From positions 1 to 64,000 of the forward strand of contig CACEEB010000004.1 in assembly GCA_902558495.1 (NCBI GenBank): a stretch of 64,000 nt of DNA. The letters run 5' to 3'. The DNA is from an uncultured OM43 clade bacterium. Its GTDB lineage: Bacteria; Pseudomonadota; Gammaproteobacteria; Burkholderiales; Methylophilaceae. Positions 20,213-29,591 of the stretch are shown here, in pieces (positions within the stretch are counted from its first letter, which is position 1; each line of letters opens with the position of its first letter). The translations under genes and the position numbers were made by a program. Below the pieces are notes generated by a model. It searched no databases. It was not told where the DNA came from and worked only from the letters and a program-made list of their open reading frames with translations.

Positions 20213-21416
20213 TTTGCATAATCCTTCGTCTTTTAATGTTTGCCTGCACCACGAAATGATCAATTAAGGGGGAAAAGACATTACCGAAAAGTATGGCAAG
20301 CATCATACCCTCTGGGAAAGCAGGGTTTATAACACGAATCATTACCACCATAAAACCAATTAAGGCACCATATATATATCGGCCTAAATTTGTATGACTT
20401 GCAGAAACGGGTTCTGTAACCATAAAGACTAGACCAAAAGCATAACTTCCAATTACAAAATGCCAATACCAAGGCATACTAAACATTGGGTTTGTGTCAC
20501 TCCCTATCCAATTAAGAAATGATGAAAAAACTATCATTCCAGCTAAGCAACCAATAATTAAACGGTAGTTAGCAATTCGAGTTACAAGAAGAAAGGCTAG
20601 GCCAATTAAACATGCCAACGTTGACGTTTCGCCCAATGAACCTTGGATGGTGCCAAGAAATGCATCAGACCATGTTATTCCATAACTTATTAATGACTGA
20701 TAACCCTCAGCAGCAGATATACTTAAGGATGTTGCGGATGTAACTCCATCGACAGGAACCCAAACTGAGTCTCCTGACATGTAAGCAGGATATGCAAAAT
20801 ATAAAAATGCTCTTCCTGTTAAAGCGGGGTTTAAGAAATTCTTGCCTGTACCCCCAAAAACCTCTTTACCCACAATAACCCCGAATATTATACCCAAAGC
20901 AACCATCCATAACGGGGTTGTTGCTGGCAATGTCAGGGTGTACAGCATTGATGATACTAAAAATCCTTCATTGACTTCATGTCCTCTTTTGGTAGCAAAA
21001 AAAACTTCGCATACCCCACCTGCAACTAAAGTTGTTATGTATATGGGGAAAAAATATAAAGCGCCATGGGCCATATTTGCAAAAATACTATTTGGATTAA
21101 ATGGAATACCAAATAATTGTAAGAGCCATATTCTCCAGCCATTTAATTCAGAACTATTAATTTCAGAAAGGTAAATATTGGTTTGTAATCCCGTATTATA
21201 AAAAGCCCATAAAATACAAGGAATGGTAGATATAACAACGTAAGTCATAATCCTTTTCATATCCACAAAGCTTCGAGCATGTGGTGCAGCCTTTGTTACT
21301 GTGCTACTTGTATAGAATATAGTTTCAACCATTTCGTATATGGGGTAGAGCTTTTCATATTTGCCACCTGCTTTAAAGTCTGGCTCTATAGAATCAAAAA
21401 ATTTACGAAATGCCAT
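20205..21416 (-). CDS. nqrB: Na+-NQR subunit B
   Basis: Multi-TM; FMN-threonine motif DGVTSATSL. Confidence 0.95.
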   Translation of the reverse strand: MAFRKFFDSIEPDFKAGGKYEKLYPIYEMVETIFYTSSTVTKAAPHARSFVDMKRIMTYVVISTIPCILWAFYNTGLQTNIYLSEINSSELNGWRIWLLQLFGIPFNPNSIFANMAHGALYFFPIYITTLVAGGVCEVFFATKRGHEVNEGFLVSSMLYTLTLPATTPLWMVALGIIFGVIVGKEVFGGTGKNFLNPALTGRAFLYFAYPAYMSGDSVWVPVDGVTSATSLSISAAEGYQSLISYGITWSDAFLGTIQGSLGETSTLACLIGLAFLLVTRIANYRLIIGCLAGMIVFSSFLNWIGSDTNPMFSMPWYWHFVIGSYAFGLVFMVTEPVSASHTNLGRYIYGALIGFMVVMIRVINPAFPEGMMLAILFGNVFSPLIDHFVVQANIKRRRIMQNV

Positions 21417-21421
21417 AAAGA

Positions 21422-22765
21422 CTAACCTTCCTTCTCAATTTTGTGGAGACAGTCTCTGAGTGCAGACCCATACTCATATTTTGCAGGGCATGCAAATGTA
21501 GCTAATGCTAAATCTTCCTCTGCTAGCTCTAAAGCGCCTAATGATTGGGCTGTATCAGTATCCATCACAAGTAATGAACGAAGCAGTTGAGTAGGTAAAA
21601 AATCTTGCGGCATTAACGTTTCAAATACTCCTGTAGGTACCATAGCTCTCCTACCGCCGTTAAGATTGGAAGTTAAATTAAAGAGTTTGGAAGATCTTAG
21701 GGCAGAAATGAGAACTGGCATGACTGAGAATTTATTTGGTTGTGGTTTAATCCATCCAAAAGGTATTTTTTTTCTATCCTCATGAATAAGAGTTACTTGT
21801 CTGGAATATTTACCTAAAAAAGATAGTTCACCCTCTGCAACTTCGCCGGAGAGAATTGACCCTGAAATAACTCTACATGTATCGTCACTAATAAATTCAT
21901 TATGTAATAAATCCTTAAGTGAAGCACCCTCAAAGGTTCTAACTAATCTTGGATTTTTTGCAAGAGGTCCAGAAATAGAAATTACTTTTTCTGCTTGCAA
22001 ATATCCTGATAAAAATAGCTTACCTATAGATATGACGTCCTGGTAGCCAATAGTCCATACAGTTTTATTGCTATTAGGCGCATCTAAAAAATGTATATGG
22101 GTACCCACTAAACCTGCCGGATGAGGACCTTTGAAACCATGGACTTCACAGTCATCTAAATTAAGTTGGTTATCGTCCTTGCTACATACAAAAACTTTAC
22201 CATTAGTTAATTTTGCAACTTGTTTCACGCCTTCTATAAAGTTATCAAGACTATCTTTGATGATGATATCCGCATCTGGGCTTAAGGGTTCAGTGTCCAA
22301 AGCTGTTATAAAAATAGAGGATGGTTCAGAATCAGGATTTGGTATTTTTGAATAAGGCCTTGTTAAAAAGGAGGTCCATAAGCCACTATCTAGTAAGCAT
22401 TTTCTAATAAATTCTTTCTCAGATTTTATTGATTTATTTTGCTTTATAAAATTAGGACTTTTTGCTTCTAAATCTGCTACCTTTATAATTACACTAAGCA
22501 AGACTCTTTTTTCGCCCCTATTGATTGAATGCACATGCCCCTTACAAGGAGAAACAAAGATCACATCAGGATGATCTTTATTACAAAATAAAGGACTGCC
22601 TTTCTCGACTAAATCTCCTTCTGACACTAACATCTTGGGTTTTAATCCAATAAAGTCAGTTCCTTTTACTGCCATGAATTTAGGATGTTGGCCTTCAGAA
22701 ATTTCTTGCTTTGGAGAACCTGCTATAGGAATATCCAAACCACGTTTAAATGAAAAATTTGCCAT
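21422..22765 (-). CDS. nqrA: Na+-NQR subunit A
   Basis: 447 aa, RGLDIPIAGSP N-terminus, first gene of nqr operon. Confidence 0.95.
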   Translation of the reverse strand: MANFSFKRGLDIPIAGSPKQEISEGQHPKFMAVKGTDFIGLKPKMLVSEGDLVEKGSPLFCNKDHPDVIFVSPCKGHVHSINRGEKRVLLSVIIKVADLEAKSPNFIKQNKSIKSEKEFIRKCLLDSGLWTSFLTRPYSKIPNPDSEPSSIFITALDTEPLSPDADIIIKDSLDNFIEGVKQVAKLTNGKVFVCSKDDNQLNLDDCEVHGFKGPHPAGLVGTHIHFLDAPNSNKTVWTIGYQDVISIGKLFLSGYLQAEKVISISGPLAKNPRLVRTFEGASLKDLLHNEFISDDTCRVISGSILSGEVAEGELSFLGKYSRQVTLIHEDRKKIPFGWIKPQPNKFSVMPVLISALRSSKLFNLTSNLNGGRRAMVPTGVFETLMPQDFLPTQLLRSLLVMDTDTAQSLGALELAEEDLALATFACPAKYEYGSALRDCLHKIEKEG

Positions 22766-22980
22766 ATTTTATAATGATTCCTGATAAATCTATGCAACAA
22801 TAAGAATATTAAAATTATATTCTAGTTCTTACATCAAATGTTTCAAAAGTTATAATTTATGTTGTTTTGAGTGGTATATAAGTCCCTTAGTTCCATTTTA
22901 GTGCTTTTAAATGCAGCCAATCATCAAGACTAGTTTTACAGATATTTATAAAGATTTTTAAATTAAGATATAATGCTTTC

Positions 22981-23190
22981 ATGGACACATTTCTTTTAGT
23001 TTTTATTTTCTTAATAAGCATAGTCGTTCTTATGTCTCTTGGCGTCATTTTTATGGGTAAAAATATTAAAGGTAGTTGTGGTGGGCTTAATGCTATTCCT
23101 GGAACTGACAAATGTTCTGTTTGTAATAAGGATATAGATCCAAATAATCCTTTATTAAGCAAGCTTGATTGCAAGAAAAATAAAAAATAG
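22981..23190 (+). CDS. nqrM: NqrM-like Na+-NQR maturation protein
   Basis: 69 aa, N-terminal TM helix then KNIKGSCGGLNAIPGTDKCSVCNK Cys-rich motif as in NqrM; divergent to nqrA. Confidence 0.85.
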   Translation: MDTFLLVFIFLISIVVLMSLGVIFMGKNIKGSCGGLNAIPGTDKCSVCNKDIDPNNPLLSKLDCKKNKK

Positions 23191-23196
23191 ACTTTA

Positions 23197-23388
23197 CTAT
23201 CCCATATCAAATGGGATATATATTATTCCAAAAAAAGATACTGCTGAAAAAGCTCCGTAAATCCAAGATTTTAAAATCCAATTTTTTTCTTTTGCCTTCC
23301 AATTTTCCCTAAAAGCTCTCCCAAAAAATATCATTAGCAAAATTAAAAATAATCCGGCATATGATGGTAGGGAATTAATTGAAGTCAT
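23197..23388 (-). CDS. Small hypothetical membrane protein
   Basis: 63 aa ORF with two hydrophobic segments. Confidence 0.5.
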   Translation of the reverse strand: MTSINSLPSYAGLFLILLMIFFGRAFRENWKAKEKNWILKSWIYGAFSAVSFFGIIYIPFDMG

Positions 23389-23429
23389 AAGGAAAAAAAT
23401 CTGTTTTATTGATAATAAATTCGAATAAA

Positions 23430-23514
23430 TGGTGCCGTCGGAGAGACTCGAACTCTCACGACTTTCGTCACTACCCCCTCAAGGTAGCGTGTCTACCAAT
23501 TCCACCACGACGGC
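23430..23514 (-). tRNA. tRNA-Leu (GAG)
   Basis: Reverse complement GCCGTCGTGGTGGAATTGGTAGACACGCTACCTTGAGGGGGTAGTGACGAAAGTCGTGAGAGTTCGAGTCTCTCCGACGGCACCA. Confidence 0.95.
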
Positions 23515-23530
23515 ATATCCTTTGGTTATG

Positions 23531-23875
23531 CTAGTTTGGAATATCTTGAGCACCTAAAGGCTTTTCTAAATCTTGGTCAATATCTGATGTCACATTTGTT
23601 TCAATTTGTGTATTTTTTAAATCCACTACACTATTATCTCCATGCTTATTACTTGCTATCACTGCTAAAGCAATACTTGTACAAAAAAAGGTTGTTACAC
23701 AAATCGATGTAGCTCGACTTAAAAAATTTGCTGAACCTTGGACGCCAAAAACACTTCCAGAATTTCCGCCACCAAATGCTGCGCCAGCATCTGCCCCCTT
23801 TCCATGCTGCACAAGCACTAAGCCGATCACACCAAGACTGGCCAATATATGAACAATAAGAATTAAATTTTCCAT
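23531..23875 (-). CDS. secG: Preprotein translocase subunit SecG
   Basis: LVLVQHGKGADAGAAFGGGNSGSVFG signature. Confidence 0.96.
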   Translation of the reverse strand: MENLILIVHILASLGVIGLVLVQHGKGADAGAAFGGGNSGSVFGVQGSANFLSRATSICVTTFFCTSIALAVIASNKHGDNSVVDLKNTQIETNVTSDIDQDLEKPLGAQDIPN

Positions 23876-23900
23876 TTTTTTTCTTTTTATTAATTATTAA

Positions 23901-24677
23901 TTATTTTTTAGTGACTGAGGTTGCCGCTTTACATATCGATACAAACTCACTCACATCTAATGATGCTCGTCCGATTAAACCACCATCAACGCTTTCCAAG
24001 GCGAACAATTGTAACGCATTTTTAGTATTTACGCTTCCACCATATATAATTTTTAAGTTTTTTACCTCATTCGTTATATTTTTATTTATCTTATTTCTAA
24101 TGAACTTACACATTTTATTCGTTTGTGCTGGGGTGGCAGCCATATCGGAACCAATAGCCCATATGGGTTCGTATGCAATAATTGTGTCATCGAAAGTTTT
24201 AGCACCGTATCTTTCTATAATAGCTTTTAATTGGGACTCGACGACAGTTTCCATAATCCCTGCCTCCCTCTCAATCAATGTCTCTCCAACACACAGAATG
24301 GGCATCATCCCTTGATCTTTAATTATCTTAAATTTATCCGCAATATTTTCATCAGATTCACAATATGCGGTATTTCGTTCTGAGTGTCCTACAATTACAT
24401 ATAAGGATAGAAAGTCTTTTAACATTCCAGCACTGACTTCTCCAGTATAGGCACCTGATAAAAATTTAGCTACATTTTGGCTACCCCATCCGATATTTGA
24501 GTTTTTTAAAATTTCCTCAGCTTTGAAAAGATATGGATAAGGAACACATAATCCAATAAGAACATTATTAAGGTTTTTTAAATTTTCTTTCACATCATTA
24601 AAATATGATGAATAAAAATCTAGTGATCCATTCATCTTCAAATTACCAATAATAATTTTTTCTTTTCTTGTAGTCAT
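23901..24677 (-). CDS. tpiA: Triosephosphate isomerase
   Basis: NLKMNG, GHSERN, AYEPIWAIG, IYGGSV motifs. Confidence 0.97.
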   Translation of the reverse strand: MTTRKEKIIIGNLKMNGSLDFYSSYFNDVKENLKNLNNVLIGLCVPYPYLFKAEEILKNSNIGWGSQNVAKFLSGAYTGEVSAGMLKDFLSLYVIVGHSERNTAYCESDENIADKFKIIKDQGMMPILCVGETLIEREAGIMETVVESQLKAIIERYGAKTFDDTIIAYEPIWAIGSDMAATPAQTNKMCKFIRNKINKNITNEVKNLKIIYGGSVNTKNALQLFALESVDGGLIGRASLDVSEFVSICKAATSVTKK

Positions 24678-26359
24678 TAAATTAAATTTCTTAATATAAT
24701 TTGTATTTTCTTATTTTCTCGAAATTCATTAGTTTCAACTCTATAAACAGCCTCTATTCTATCAGGTAGACTTTCTGAATGATTGAAAAAAATTCCCTCG
24801 TACAGGGAACCATTGAAATTAAGCTTACATTTTTTATGCTTATCCATTAGGACAGATTGTTCAATTACCTCAAACTTATCAAGATATTGTGGCTGAATAA
24901 AACCTTGGCCCCATATACTCATATCAATTTTCTTAACAATGTCAAAATTCATAGAATTATTCAGAATAGACTCATCTACATTAATCACTGTGTTTAAATC
25001 ATCCTCAGTTAATAATTCAGTGCATGTCTGTTCAAATATTGTTACAAATAGATCAAAATTAGTCTCCTCAATTGTTAAGCCTGCAGCCATAGCATGACCT
25101 CCAAATGATTTTATAAGATTGCTATTTTTTTTAGAAATTAAGTCAAGGGTGTCTCTTAAATGAAGTCCAGATATTGATCTTCCTGATCCTTTCAACAAAC
25201 CACTTTCATCCAATGCAAAAATTATAGTTGGTCTGGAATATTTTTCTTTCATTCTTGAAGCTAAAATACCGATTACTCCTTGATGCCAACTCTTGTTATA
25301 TAAACATATCGAAAATGGAAGGGATAAATGATCTAAATTGATATCCTTTAAAGCTTCTGCATGCATTTTTGACTCTATCTCACGCCTTTCCTTATTTAGT
25401 GCTACCAATTTTTTTGCAAAAGATTCTGCTTCCTCATAACTATTAGAAAGTAAACATTTTATGCCAATTGATATATCATCAAGTCTGCCTGCGGCATTGA
25501 GTTTTGGCGCAATAGCAAAAGAGAGATCGGAAGTTTTGAGGTTTGGTAGAGACTTTTTACTTAGCTTCGCAATAGCCTGTATTCCAAAATTACAATTTTT
25601 GTTTCTTATTACTTTTAGACCATGTTCTACTAAAATTCGGTTGTTATAATCAAGTGTCACTAAATCAGCAATTGTACCCAAACAAACAAGATCTAGTAAG
25701 TCATGTAATTTTGGTTCCGTTTTTTTGGTATATTTTCCCTTCTCTCTAAAAATAACCCTTAGAGAAAGAAGAAAATAAAAGATCACTCCAACCCCACATA
25801 AATTCTTACTAAGAAAACTGCAATTAGATTGGTTGGGATTAATAATAAAATTCGCATTAGGTAAATTATCAGCAGGCAAGTGATGATCGGTGACTATTAC
25901 ATCAATATTATTTTCTCTTGCAAGTTTTACACCTTCTATACTTGCAATACCATTATCAACGGTAATAATCACATCGGGCTTTTTTAATAATGCATGCTCT
26001 ACTATTTCTGGAGTAAGACCGTATCCGAATTTAAATCTATTTGGCACCAAAAAATCTACATTGGCTGAAAACTTTCTTAAACCTAAGACCGCACATGCTG
26101 TTGCTGTTGCCCCATCAGCATCATAATCTCCGATAATCAAAATTTTTTTTTGAGCAATAATGCAGTCAAACAAAAAATTTGCAGCTTTATCTATATCTAA
26201 AAGAGTATGAGGTGATTGTAAATTTTTTAATTCGTAATTTATATCATCAAATGATTGAATATCCCTTGCCCCAAGTATGGAAGCTAACCTTTTGTCTACA
26301 CCATTATTTACTAATTTATTCTTTAAATCTTGGTTAATTATTCTTTTTTTAACTTGCAT
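24677..26359 (-). CDS. recJ: Single-stranded-DNA-specific exonuclease RecJ
   Basis: DHH motifs: IIGDYDADGATA, VTDHH, GGHAMAAG. Confidence 0.96.
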   Translation of the reverse strand: MQVKKRIINQDLKNKLVNNGVDKRLASILGARDIQSFDDINYELKNLQSPHTLLDIDKAANFLFDCIIAQKKILIIGDYDADGATATACAVLGLRKFSANVDFLVPNRFKFGYGLTPEIVEHALLKKPDVIITVDNGIASIEGVKLARENNIDVIVTDHHLPADNLPNANFIINPNQSNCSFLSKNLCGVGVIFYFLLSLRVIFREKGKYTKKTEPKLHDLLDLVCLGTIADLVTLDYNNRILVEHGLKVIRNKNCNFGIQAIAKLSKKSLPNLKTSDLSFAIAPKLNAAGRLDDISIGIKCLLSNSYEEAESFAKKLVALNKERREIESKMHAEALKDINLDHLSLPFSICLYNKSWHQGVIGILASRMKEKYSRPTIIFALDESGLLKGSGRSISGLHLRDTLDLISKKNSNLIKSFGGHAMAAGLTIEETNFDLFVTIFEQTCTELLTEDDLNTVINVDESILNNSMNFDIVKKIDMSIWGQGFIQPQYLDKFEVIEQSVLMDKHKKCKLNFNGSLYEGIFFNHSESLPDRIEAVYRVETNEFRENKKIQIILRNLI

Positions 26360-26479
26360 ATAAATAGCCTAACATTTTCTTCAAATCAAAGAATAGATTT
26401 GATATTTTTTTATCTTAAACAAAACCAAGGAAAAAAATTAACTAATATAAAAAATTGGTGAGGATTTTTTAATTGAACT

Positions 26480-26614
26480 TTATTGTAAAAATAAATAAAT
26501 TAATAACCCAAAATATAAAAAGGCAAAAAATCCAACGATTAGAAAAACATAAATTAATGTTTTATAAATCTTTTCTAAAAGCTCTTCAATCTTTGTGAAA
26601 TCTTGTTTATTCAT
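26480..26614 (-). CDS. Putative 44-aa small membrane protein
   Basis: Reverse-strand ATG at 26614: MNKQDFTKIEELLEKIYKTLIYVFLIVGFFAFLYFGLLIYLFLQ*; below the ORF-track length cutoff. Confidence 0.4.
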   Translation of the reverse strand: MNKQDFTKIEELLEKIYKTLIYVFLIVGFFAFLYFGLLIYLFLQ

Positions 26615-26624
26615 ATTTTTAAGA

Positions 26625-26711
26625 TGGTGCCCGGGGCCGGAATCGAACCGGCACGACCGTAAGGTCGAGGGATTTTAAGTCCCTTGCGTCTACCAATTTC
26701 GCCACCCGGGC
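26625..26711 (-). tRNA. tRNA-Leu (UAA)
   Basis: Reverse complement GCCCGGGTGGCGAAATTGGTAGACGCAAGGGACTTAAAATCCCTCGACCTTACGGTCGTGCCGGTTCGATTCCGGCCCCGGGCACCA. Confidence 0.95.
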
Positions 26712-26756
26712 AAACGCTCATTTTATCATTACTTTTTATTAAGCAATGAAAGTTAT

Positions 26757-26830
26757 TGGAGGCGCGTGCCGGAATCGAACCGGCGTCTAAGGCTTTGCAG
26801 GCCTCTGCATAACCACTTTGCTAACGCGCC
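26757..26830 (-). tRNA. tRNA-Cys (GCA)
   Basis: Reverse complement GGCGCGTTAGCAAAGTGGTTATGCAGAGGCCTGCAAAGCCTTAGACGCCGGTTCGATTCCGGCACGCGCCTCCA. Confidence 0.95.
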
Positions 26831-26844
26831 AAATAATTAAAGCT

Positions 26845-26876
26845 AAAAAAAAAGGGAGACAAATTTTAAGCTCCCT
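26845..26876 (-). terminator. Probable Rho-independent terminator between tRNA-Gly and tRNA-Cys
   Basis: Minus-strand AGGGAG-CTTAAAATTTGT-CTCCCTTTTTTTTTAGC: GGGAG/CTCCC stem followed by T tract. Confidence 0.6.
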
Positions 26877-26888
26877 ATTCTATAAATC

Positions 26889-26964
26889 TGGAGCGGGAAA
26901 CGAGGTTCGAACTCGCGACCTATACCTTGGCAAGGTATCGCTCTACCAGCTGAGCTATTCCCGC
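26889..26964 (-). tRNA. tRNA-Gly (GCC)
   Basis: Reverse complement GCGGGAATAGCTCAGCTGGTAGAGCGATACCTTGCCAAGGTATAGGTCGCGAGTTCGAACCTCGTTTCCCGCTCCA. Confidence 0.95.
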
Positions 26965-27032
26965 ATAACGAAGGCAGTATTTTAGCTTTTTTTTGAACCA
27001 TGTCAATTAAGAGTAATAAATACTAAATGCCC

Positions 27033-27587
27033 TTAAATTTTAATTGCAGCCTTCAAATAAACTACCATTGAAATAATCGTAAGAATTGCCGCTAAGTTAA
27101 TTAGAATATTACCAATGGTTGCAATTTGTATAAATCCAATACTTTCAAAATACAATAAACATATTATTGCCGCCATTTGAAAGCCTGTTTTTAATTTTCC
27201 AATATATGCCACTGCTACCCCACCTGGTTTTCCAATAGTTGCCATCCACTCTCTTAAAGCACTAATTGCAAATTCTCTTCCGATAATGATAAGCGCAATC
27301 ATGCTATGCACCCTTCCCAATTCTACAAGTAACAGTAATGCTGCGATAACTATTAATTTATCTGCTACTGGATCAATGAATGCCCCAAATTTCGATGACT
27401 GATTTAATTTTCTTGCTAGATAGCCATCTAACCAGTCTGATAATGCAGCTAAAATAAATATCGAAGTTGCCCAAATATTTTTTTGTTGAGAGTCCAAGTA
27501 TGATTCAGGTAAATAAAAAACTATCACTAAGCATGGAATTAATGCAATCCGAAAATAAGTAATAATATTCGGTATGTTATATGACAT
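27033..27587 (-). CDS. pgsA: CDP-diacylglycerol--glycerol-3-phosphate 3-phosphatidyltransferase
   Basis: SDWLDGYLARKLNQSSKFGAFIDPVADK CDP-alcohol phosphotransferase motif. Confidence 0.95.
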   Translation of the reverse strand: MSYNIPNIITYFRIALIPCLVIVFYLPESYLDSQQKNIWATSIFILAALSDWLDGYLARKLNQSSKFGAFIDPVADKLIVIAALLLLVELGRVHSMIALIIIGREFAISALREWMATIGKPGGVAVAYIGKLKTGFQMAAIICLLYFESIGFIQIATIGNILINLAAILTIISMVVYLKAAIKI

Positions 27588-27605
27588 AGATTTCCCTTTT
27601 TTTAA

Positions 27606-29408
27606 TTAGTGAAAATAACTATATATTTTTTCAGCAAGTTTATCGTTAATACCTTCAACTAAGATTAATTCCTCAATGGGTGCATTCTTTACGCCATCTA
27701 AACCGCCAAAATATACTAATAAATTCTTTCTTTTTTTTGTACCAACTCCTTCAATATCCTCCAGAGTTGATGTTAACCTAGCCTTAGCTCTTTTAGCCCT
27801 ATGTCCAGTAATAGCGAATCTATGGGACTCATCCCGAATATGCTGTATTAAATGAAATCCTAGATTTGTAGGATTTATATTTTCAAGGACTTGATCTTTG
27901 GCCATAATTAGTTTTTCTTTGCCTACTTTTCTATCGGCTCCTTTTGAAACACAGACTAAAAAGATATCATGCATTCCATTTTCTTCCATAATTTTTTTTG
28001 CGACACTATATTGTCCTTTTCCTCCGTCGATCAAAACAAGATCAGGCTTTATGGCATCCTCCAAAACAATTCTTTTAAATCTTCTTTCTAACACTTCTTT
28101 CATTGCTCCATAATCGTCGCCAGGTGTAATATTCTTAATATTATATTTTCTGTATTCTTTATTCTGCATTTCATATTTGTCATACACCACACAAGATCCA
28201 ACCGTTAACTCTCCAGAAGTATGGCTAATATCAAAACACTCGATACGATTTACATGATCTGGTAAATTTATTAATTTCCTCAAGGCTATTAAACGCTCAA
28301 TATGACTAGCTTGTTCATTATTTTTTTGTTCTAAGGATATCTGGGCGTTTTTTTTTGCCATTAAAAGCCAATTTTTCTTATCGCCGGTAACTCTTGAGAT
28401 TAATTTTACTTTTCCATATTTTTTAATTTCAAAAAAATCGTTGAGAAGATTTTTATTAATCTTTAATTCAGAAACTATCACTGGAGGAGGCCTTCGCAAG
28501 TCGTAATATTGAGTAATGAAAACTTCTGCAATATGTTCATCTAACTCACCACTATAGTTCTTAGGAAAAAAAGATTTATCTCCTAGATGCCTACCACCTC
28601 TTATCATGACAATATTTACACATAATCTCCCCATTGATACATAAAAAGCAATAATGTCTGCATCATTTTCACTAAAATCACTTACAAATTGTTTCAATCT
28701 CACTTGCCTTAGGCTTTGAATTCTATCTCTAAAAACAGCAGCTCTTTCATAATCAAATGAATCCGCATGTTCATTCATTTTTAAGGTGAGATTCGTAATT
28801 ACCTCGCTTTCTTTGCCATCAAGAAAAAGAATAGCTTGTCTAACATCACTATCATAATCATCTTTGTTTATGTGGCCAACACATGGTGCAGTACATCTTT
28901 TAATTTGGTATTCTAGGCATGGTCTCGTGCGATTGCTAAACACTGAATTTTCACAAGTCCGAAGCATGAAAACTTTTTGAAGTAATTGAATGCTTTGCCT
29001 TACTGCATGTGAGTTTGGGAATGGGCCAAAGTATCTTGTATCTTTTTTTTGCAGACCTCGATGAAATCTAAGTCTTGAAAATTTATCTCCTGTAAGTGCC
29101 AAATATGGATAAGATTTATCATCCCTAAAAATAACATTGTATCGAGGCATAAATGATCGGATCATGTTATTTTCTAAAATTAAGGCTTCAGCTTCTGTAT
29201 TGGTTACAGTAAATTCAATATTTGCTATATTACCAATCATCAGTCTCGTTCTAGCACTTACTTGATTTTTTGAGAAATAGGAAGTTACCCTTTTCTTTAA
29301 ATTTTTTGCTTTTCCAATATAAATAATATCTTTAGCTTCATTTATCATACGATAAACTCCTGGTAGACTTGGAAAAGTCTTAGCTAAATCTTTTACTTTT
29401 TGTTGCAC
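27606..29408 (-). CDS. uvrC: Excinuclease ABC subunit C
   Basis: GIY-YIG N-terminus (GVYRMINEAKDIIYIGKAKNLKKRV), C-terminal HhH; adjacent to pgsA as commonly seen. Confidence 0.97.
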   Translation of the reverse strand: MQQKVKDLAKTFPSLPGVYRMINEAKDIIYIGKAKNLKKRVTSYFSKNQVSARTRLMIGNIANIEFTVTNTEAEALILENNMIRSFMPRYNVIFRDDKSYPYLALTGDKFSRLRFHRGLQKKDTRYFGPFPNSHAVRQSIQLLQKVFMLRTCENSVFSNRTRPCLEYQIKRCTAPCVGHINKDDYDSDVRQAILFLDGKESEVITNLTLKMNEHADSFDYERAAVFRDRIQSLRQVRLKQFVSDFSENDADIIAFYVSMGRLCVNIVMIRGGRHLGDKSFFPKNYSGELDEHIAEVFITQYYDLRRPPPVIVSELKINKNLLNDFFEIKKYGKVKLISRVTGDKKNWLLMAKKNAQISLEQKNNEQASHIERLIALRKLINLPDHVNRIECFDISHTSGELTVGSCVVYDKYEMQNKEYRKYNIKNITPGDDYGAMKEVLERRFKRIVLEDAIKPDLVLIDGGKGQYSVAKKIMEENGMHDIFLVCVSKGADRKVGKEKLIMAKDQVLENINPTNLGFHLIQHIRDESHRFAITGHRAKRAKARLTSTLEDIEGVGTKKRKNLLVYFGGLDGVKNAPIEELILVEGINDKLAEKIYSYFH

Positions 29409-29410
29409 AC

Positions 29411-29590
29411 TTATCCCAATAAGTTTCCACCAATTGCCCAGTCCTCAGAGGCAACTTCATTGAAAACTATATAAGTATAAGATGGGGGTTTATTAGCAAC
29501 TCTTTGCATCACATCAGTTATTTCTTTTGCAATTTCCTGTTTTTGTTCTTTATTTAAATTACCAGCTAATTTCACATTGATATATGGCAT
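29411..29590 (-). CDS. 4-oxalocrotonate tautomerase family protein (59 aa)
   Basis: Reverse-strand ATG at 29590: MPYINVKLAGNLNKEQKQEIAKEITDVMQRVANKPPSYTYIVFNEVASEDWAIGGNLLG*; Pro-1 and tautomerase pattern; missed by ORF track because <60 aa. Confidence 0.85.
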   Translation of the reverse strand: MPYINVKLAGNLNKEQKQEIAKEITDVMQRVANKPPSYTYIVFNEVASEDWAIGGNLLG

Positions 29591-29591
29591 T

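Noticed and set aside
22887-23210. 107-aa minus-strand ORF overlapping nqrM
   Set aside because: nqrM on the plus strand has the conserved Cys motif; this ORF reads as a shadow frame.
23911-24315. 134-aa plus-strand ORF antisense to tpiA
   Set aside because: Shadow of tpiA; no start-site signal or family resemblance.
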